Part shown: positions 6,701 through 9,241 of the stretch, in pieces
Layout of the letters: the number at the start of each line of letters is the position of its first letter
Numbering within the stretch: position 1 is the stretch's first letter
Origin: Acholeplasmatales bacterium
GTDB taxonomy: Bacteria; Bacillota_I; Bacilli_A; Acholeplasmatales; Anaeroplasmataceae
Length of the DNA stretch: 9,241 bases
Assembly (NCBI GenBank): GCA_017388605.1
Contig: JAFPIE010000032.1
Coordinates: forward strand, 1-9,241
Direction of reading: 5' to 3'
Translations under genes and position numbers: made by a program
The notes under the pieces: generated by a model
Database searches by the model: none
The model's input: only the letters and a program-made list of their open reading frames with translations
What the model was told of the DNA's origin: nothing

Positions 6701-7121
6701 GCTTATTTTTCAAATACATTACTGCATCAACATAGGACATATGAAGCCCACCGCTAAAGGTTTTATCGCATACATCACGTACATAGTTGATTCTTCTAAA
6801 ATCTTCTCTTTCATCTACATGAGATAGATGAACCTCAATTTTTACACCTGTAAACATTTCTAAGGCATCATGAATTGCAACACTTGTATGAGTATATGCT
6901 GCAGGGTTAATGATAATGGCATCATATTGATTCAATACAGCCTCTTGGATTTTCGTTACCAAATCTCCTTCATAGTTGGATTGGTAAAATATAAAATCAA
7001 AAAGAGGAGCACAATCCTTCATAAGATTATTTATCTCATCTAAGGTTTTTGTGCCATAATGCTCCTTAGGTCTTTTACCTAGCATATTTAAATTTGGGCC
7101 ATTTAAAACTAATACCTTCAT
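6696..7121 (-). CDS. aroQ: Type II 3-dehydroquinate dehydratase
   Basis: AroQ converts 3-dehydroquinate to 3-dehydroshikimate, the third step of the shikimate pathway, as a small cytosolic dodecameric enzyme. At 141 aa it has type II length. Visible motifs are LNGPNLNMLGKR (6-17), catalytic Tyr22 in HYG, FYQSNYEGDLV (45-55) with the substrate-loop Asn/Glu/Gly, INPAAYTHTSVAIHDAL (71-87), and EVHLS (96-100) with catalytic His98 followed by DEREDFR. The usual R-E-P after the first motif reads R-P-K here, a small departure. The ATG overlaps the aroK stop (ATGA), and a good GGAGG (7129-7133) lies 7 bases upstream inside the aroK coding end, so the two genes are translationally coupled. The only other shikimate-pathway gene in view is aroK. 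Confidence 0.96.
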   Translation of the reverse strand: MKVLVLNGPNLNMLGKRPKEHYGTKTLDEINNLMKDCAPLFDFIFYQSNYEGDLVTKIQEAVLNQYDAIIINPAAYTHTSVAIHDALEMFTGVKIEVHLSHVDEREDFRRINYVRDVCDKTFSGGLHMSYVDAVMYLKNKQ

Positions 7122-7594
7122 TTTAATGCCTCCATTATTTTATCTATAGCTTGATTCATATCTATATTTTCAACAGTTAAATCAGAGAAATATTCATATA
7201 ATGGAATTCTTTCCTCCAAAATAGATCTTACACTTCTCGTTTTTAATAGTGGTCTTGTATCATCAAAGGCTAATCTTTCCTCTAATATTTCTACAGGTAC
7301 AGATAAATAAATACATTTACCATCCATAAGCTTTTTATGCTTTTTATTCTTAATGACTCCACCACCTGTAGCGATTATGACATCATCTATTTCTAAGAAT
7401 TCCTTTAATGTATTTGTTTCAAAGGCTCTAAACCACTCTTCCCCATAATCTCTAAAGATTTCATCTATGAATTTACAGCATTTTTCTTCAATATAATGAT
7501 CCATATCTATAAATTTATAGCCTAATCTATTCGCAAGCTCCTTGCCTAGGGTTGATTTACCAGAGCCCATCATTCCAATTAAATATATTCTCAT
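7118..7594 (-). CDS. aroK: Shikimate kinase
   Basis: AroK phosphorylates shikimate at the 3-hydroxyl with ATP, the fifth step of the shikimate pathway, and is a cytosolic NMP-kinase fold. At 158 aa it is slightly short but complete. Visible motifs are Walker A GMMGSGKST (7-15), DMD (30-32) for shikimate binding, R56 in WFRAFE, ATGGGV (75-80), the lid TRPLL (113-117), and ERIPLYE (128-134). The ATG at 7594 is chosen because it overlaps the miaA TGA as ATGA. An in-frame GTG nine bases upstream would add three residues ahead of the conserved start. The SD is weak (GGTGG, 7600-7604), so initiation probably relies on ribosomes finishing miaA. The alternative name aroL is possible, but chromosomal position and length do not separate the two. 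Confidence 0.96.
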   Translation of the reverse strand: MRIYLIGMMGSGKSTLGKELANRLGYKFIDMDHYIEEKCCKFIDEIFRDYGEEWFRAFETNTLKEFLEIDDVIIATGGGVIKNKKHKKLMDGKCIYLSVPVEILEERLAFDDTRPLLKTRSVRSILEERIPLYEYFSDLTVENIDMNQAIDKIMEALK

Positions 7595-8478
7595 TTTAAC
7601 CACCCATCAACATCTTTAATAATTTGATTGATTGTATTCTCTATATTATCTAAATCAACAGTATAAAAATGGCTATCCATTTGATGACGGAACCAGGTTT
7701 CCTGTCTTTTAGCAAGATGCCTTGTATTCTTTTTAATCTCTTCGATAGCACTTTCTAGTGTTATATCATGATCAAAATAAGGAACAAGCTCCTGATATCC
7801 TATAGCATGAGGATATATTCCATCATCGTATAGAGCCTTAACCTCATCGATTAATCCATCGGATACCATCATATCGACTCTCTTGTTGATTCTTTCATAT
7901 AATACCTCTCTATCTAAAGATAGATATACAATAAAATAATCATATAATGCTTCATTTTTATGATTAAAGCTATGAATAGATAAATCTAATTCCTCTTTAA
8001 CCTCTAAGGCTCTCAATACTCTTTTTCTATTGTTTGGGTGAAGCTTTTCCCTATCGATATTAGGATCCTTTTTTAAAAGTAAATCATATAATTCCTGATT
8101 CGATAGATTTTCATATTTTTTACCATAATCTAAATCTCTCGCGGGAGCATTGAATTCATAATTAAATAAGGCCGCTTGAATATATAAGCCTGTACCACCA
8201 CAAATCAAAGTAAAATCATTTTGATCTAATATTTTTCTTGCTTCCCTTTGGAAGTCACAAGCACTATAGGATTCCTTAGGATCCTTTATATCGATTAAAT
8301 GGTGGCATACGCCATCCATTTCCTTCTTCGTTGGCTTTGCAGAGCCAATATCTAATCTTTTATATATAGCTACAGAATCTCCAGAAATAATATCAATTCC
8401 ATAATGCTTAGCTAAGGAAATAGATATTTTCGTTTTTCCTACTGCCGTAGGTCCTACAACAACTAATACCTTCTTCAT
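7591..8478 (-). CDS. miaA: tRNA dimethylallyltransferase MiaA
   Basis: MiaA transfers a dimethylallyl group to N6 of A37 in tRNAs that read codons starting with U, the first step to i6A/ms2i6A. At 295 aa it has slightly under typical length and is complete. Visible motifs are the P-loop GPTAVGKT (9-16), GDSVAIYKRLDIGSAKPT (33-50) with the catalytic-type Asp34, HHLIDI (59-64), CGGTGLYIQA (93-102), NNRKRVLRALEV (149-160), AIGYQEL (225-231), and KRQETWFR (257-264). Its ATG shares one base with the mutL TAA (TAATG), with AAGGA (8489-8493) 10 bases upstream, and its TGA overlaps aroK. A mutL-miaA order is common in bacteria; here it leads into shikimate genes rather than hfq. Confidence 0.97.
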   Translation of the reverse strand: MKKVLVVVGPTAVGKTKISISLAKHYGIDIISGDSVAIYKRLDIGSAKPTKKEMDGVCHHLIDIKDPKESYSACDFQREARKILDQNDFTLICGGTGLYIQAALFNYEFNAPARDLDYGKKYENLSNQELYDLLLKKDPNIDREKLHPNNRKRVLRALEVKEELDLSIHSFNHKNEALYDYFIVYLSLDREVLYERINKRVDMMVSDGLIDEVKALYDDGIYPHAIGYQELVPYFDHDITLESAIEEIKKNTRHLAKRQETWFRHQMDSHFYTVDLDNIENTINQIIKDVDGWLK

Positions 8479-9241
8479 TATTTTTGAATCCTTTCGAACA
8501 TTTCCTCAAGCTCATTGACAGAAAAATGAATGATAGTAGGTCTTCCATGAGGGCAGGTATATGGATTTTTACATTCACTTAGATGAGCTAATAAATAATC
8601 TACCTCATCTCTAGATATTTGATGATTCGCCTTAATGCTTGCTTTACAAGCAATCATTTTAGCAATATGGTCTCTAAAATAAATGACATCTACCTTATTT
8701 CCTTCAATCATCTTAGATAAAATATCATAAATGATATCCTCTAAATGATCTATCTTTGCCCAAAGAGGGACCATTCTTATACTATAATCAAGCTCACCAA
8801 TAGCTTCTAATGTAAAGCCTATTTTTTTAAATTCATCTAAATTATTTTCAACAAATATAGCCTCACTCTTCGTGAAGGATACGGATATTGGAATTAATAA
8901 TTCCTGTGTAGGCTGTGGCTTACCTAAAATCTCATAATATTTTTCATAATTGATTCTTTCTGCCGCAGCATGCTGATCCATCAAATACATTCCAGAGGAA
9001 TTTTGGAAGATTAAATAGGTACCAAAGATAGAGCCAACATATTCCATATGTGGAAGTCTTTCTATCTTTGTCTCTATCTTTTCTTCTTCCTTTACTATAG
9101 GATCATTATATAGAATAGGCTCTTCCTTTAAGGCTGCTTCCATACTAGGGGCTATAGGCTTAGAATCGATTTCTCTTTTCACTAGAGGAATTTGGGTGAA
9201 GGAATCTCTTATATCCGTATCCCCTAAGGAATCATTAGAAT
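8478..9241 (-). CDS. mutL: DNA mismatch repair protein MutL, C-terminal part (gene runs off the window)
   Basis: MutL couples mismatch recognition by MutS to downstream repair. Only the last 253 residues are visible; the frame is open to the window edge, and the GTG at 9182 is an internal Val, not a start. A low-complexity acidic linker (about the first 60 visible residues) is followed by the MutL C-terminal dimerisation and nuclease domain. Visible motifs are the metal-binding endonuclease motif DQHAAAERINYEK, the beta-clamp binding type motif QELLIP, the ACKASIKAN motif, and CPHGRPT near the end, preceded by a Cys seven residues before. The set matches the nicking MutL of Bacillus and most bacteria without MutH, rather than the E. 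coli type. The N-terminal GHKL ATPase domain lies outside. It is the first visible gene of the minus-strand unit. Confidence 0.96.
   Translation of the reverse strand, partial: SNDSLGDTDIRDSFTQIPLVKREIDSKPIAPSMEAALKEEPILYNDPIVKEEEKIETKIERLPHMEYVGSIFGTYLIFQNSSGMYLMDQHAAAERINYEKYYEILGKPQPTQELLIPISVSFTKSEAIFVENNLDEFKKIGFTLEAIGELDYSIRMVPLWAKIDHLEDIIYDILSKMIEGNKVDVIYFRDHIAKMIACKASIKANHQISRDEVDYLLAHLSECKNPYTCPHGRPTIIHFSVNELEEMFERIQK

Noticed and set aside
7595..7603. aroK start at a GTG three codons upstream
   Set aside because: The ATG at 7594 forms the ATGA overlap with miaA and begins directly at the conserved strand before the Walker A loop.
1..9241. Mycoplasma-type genetic code (TGA = Trp)
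   Set aside because: TGA serves as the stop of miaA and aroK, and Trp positions in FtsZ, MiaA and others are TGG.
1..9241. CRISPR array, transposon, phage or defence system
   Set aside because: No regularly spaced repeats, terminal inverted repeats, transposase, integrase or nuclease-toxin genes are visible; apart from the coiled-coil gene this is core housekeeping DNA.

Overview
This AT-rich bacterial window uses the standard genetic code: TGA ends miaA and aroK, and Trp is TGG. The Shine-Dalgarno (SD) sites are Bacillus-like (AGGAGG/GGAGG), one strong sigma-A-type promoter is visible, and MutL, EF-P, FtsZ and FabZ all look Firmicute-like. I infer a low-GC Bacillota or Mollicutes-related lineage (Erysipelotrichia, or uncultured gut Bacilli of the RF39/RFN20 type). 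The Mycoplasma/Spiroplasma code is excluded. Species cannot be named from sequence alone.

Layout. From about 9241 down to 4667 the minus strand carries one tight transcription unit: mutL (3' part only), miaA, aroK, aroQ, efp and a CNNM/CorC-type membrane protein. The stop/start junctions mutL-miaA, miaA-aroK and aroK-aroQ overlap by 1-4 bases; efp and corC follow after 43 and 18 bases. An intrinsic terminator lies right after corC, and fabZ starts only 16 bases beyond that hairpin. About 170 bases of very AT-rich DNA then separate fabZ from ftsZ, which has its own near-consensus promoter and a strong SD. ftsZ ends at a terminator shared with a convergent plus-strand gene at positions 1-2721. 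That gene encodes a roughly 900-residue, almost entirely helical coiled-coil protein of unknown function.

How the genes fit together. MutL is the endonuclease-type mismatch repair protein. MiaA prenylates tRNAs that read U-starting codons. AroK and AroQ are two steps of the shikimate route to aromatic amino acids, whose codons all start with U. EF-P rescues polyproline stalls, and FtsZ carries the only PPP in the visible proteins. FabZ is a fatty-acid elongation dehydratase and FtsZ is the division GTPase. ftsZ stands outside a dcw cluster: no mraZ, mraW, ftsA or sepF is in view.

The least explained item is the large coiled-coil protein. It has only four prolines and eight glycines, and one central hydrophobic segment that holds its only tryptophan. 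Every stretch over 300 bases contains a gene. I saw no tRNA, rRNA, CRISPR array, insertion sequence or phage gene.
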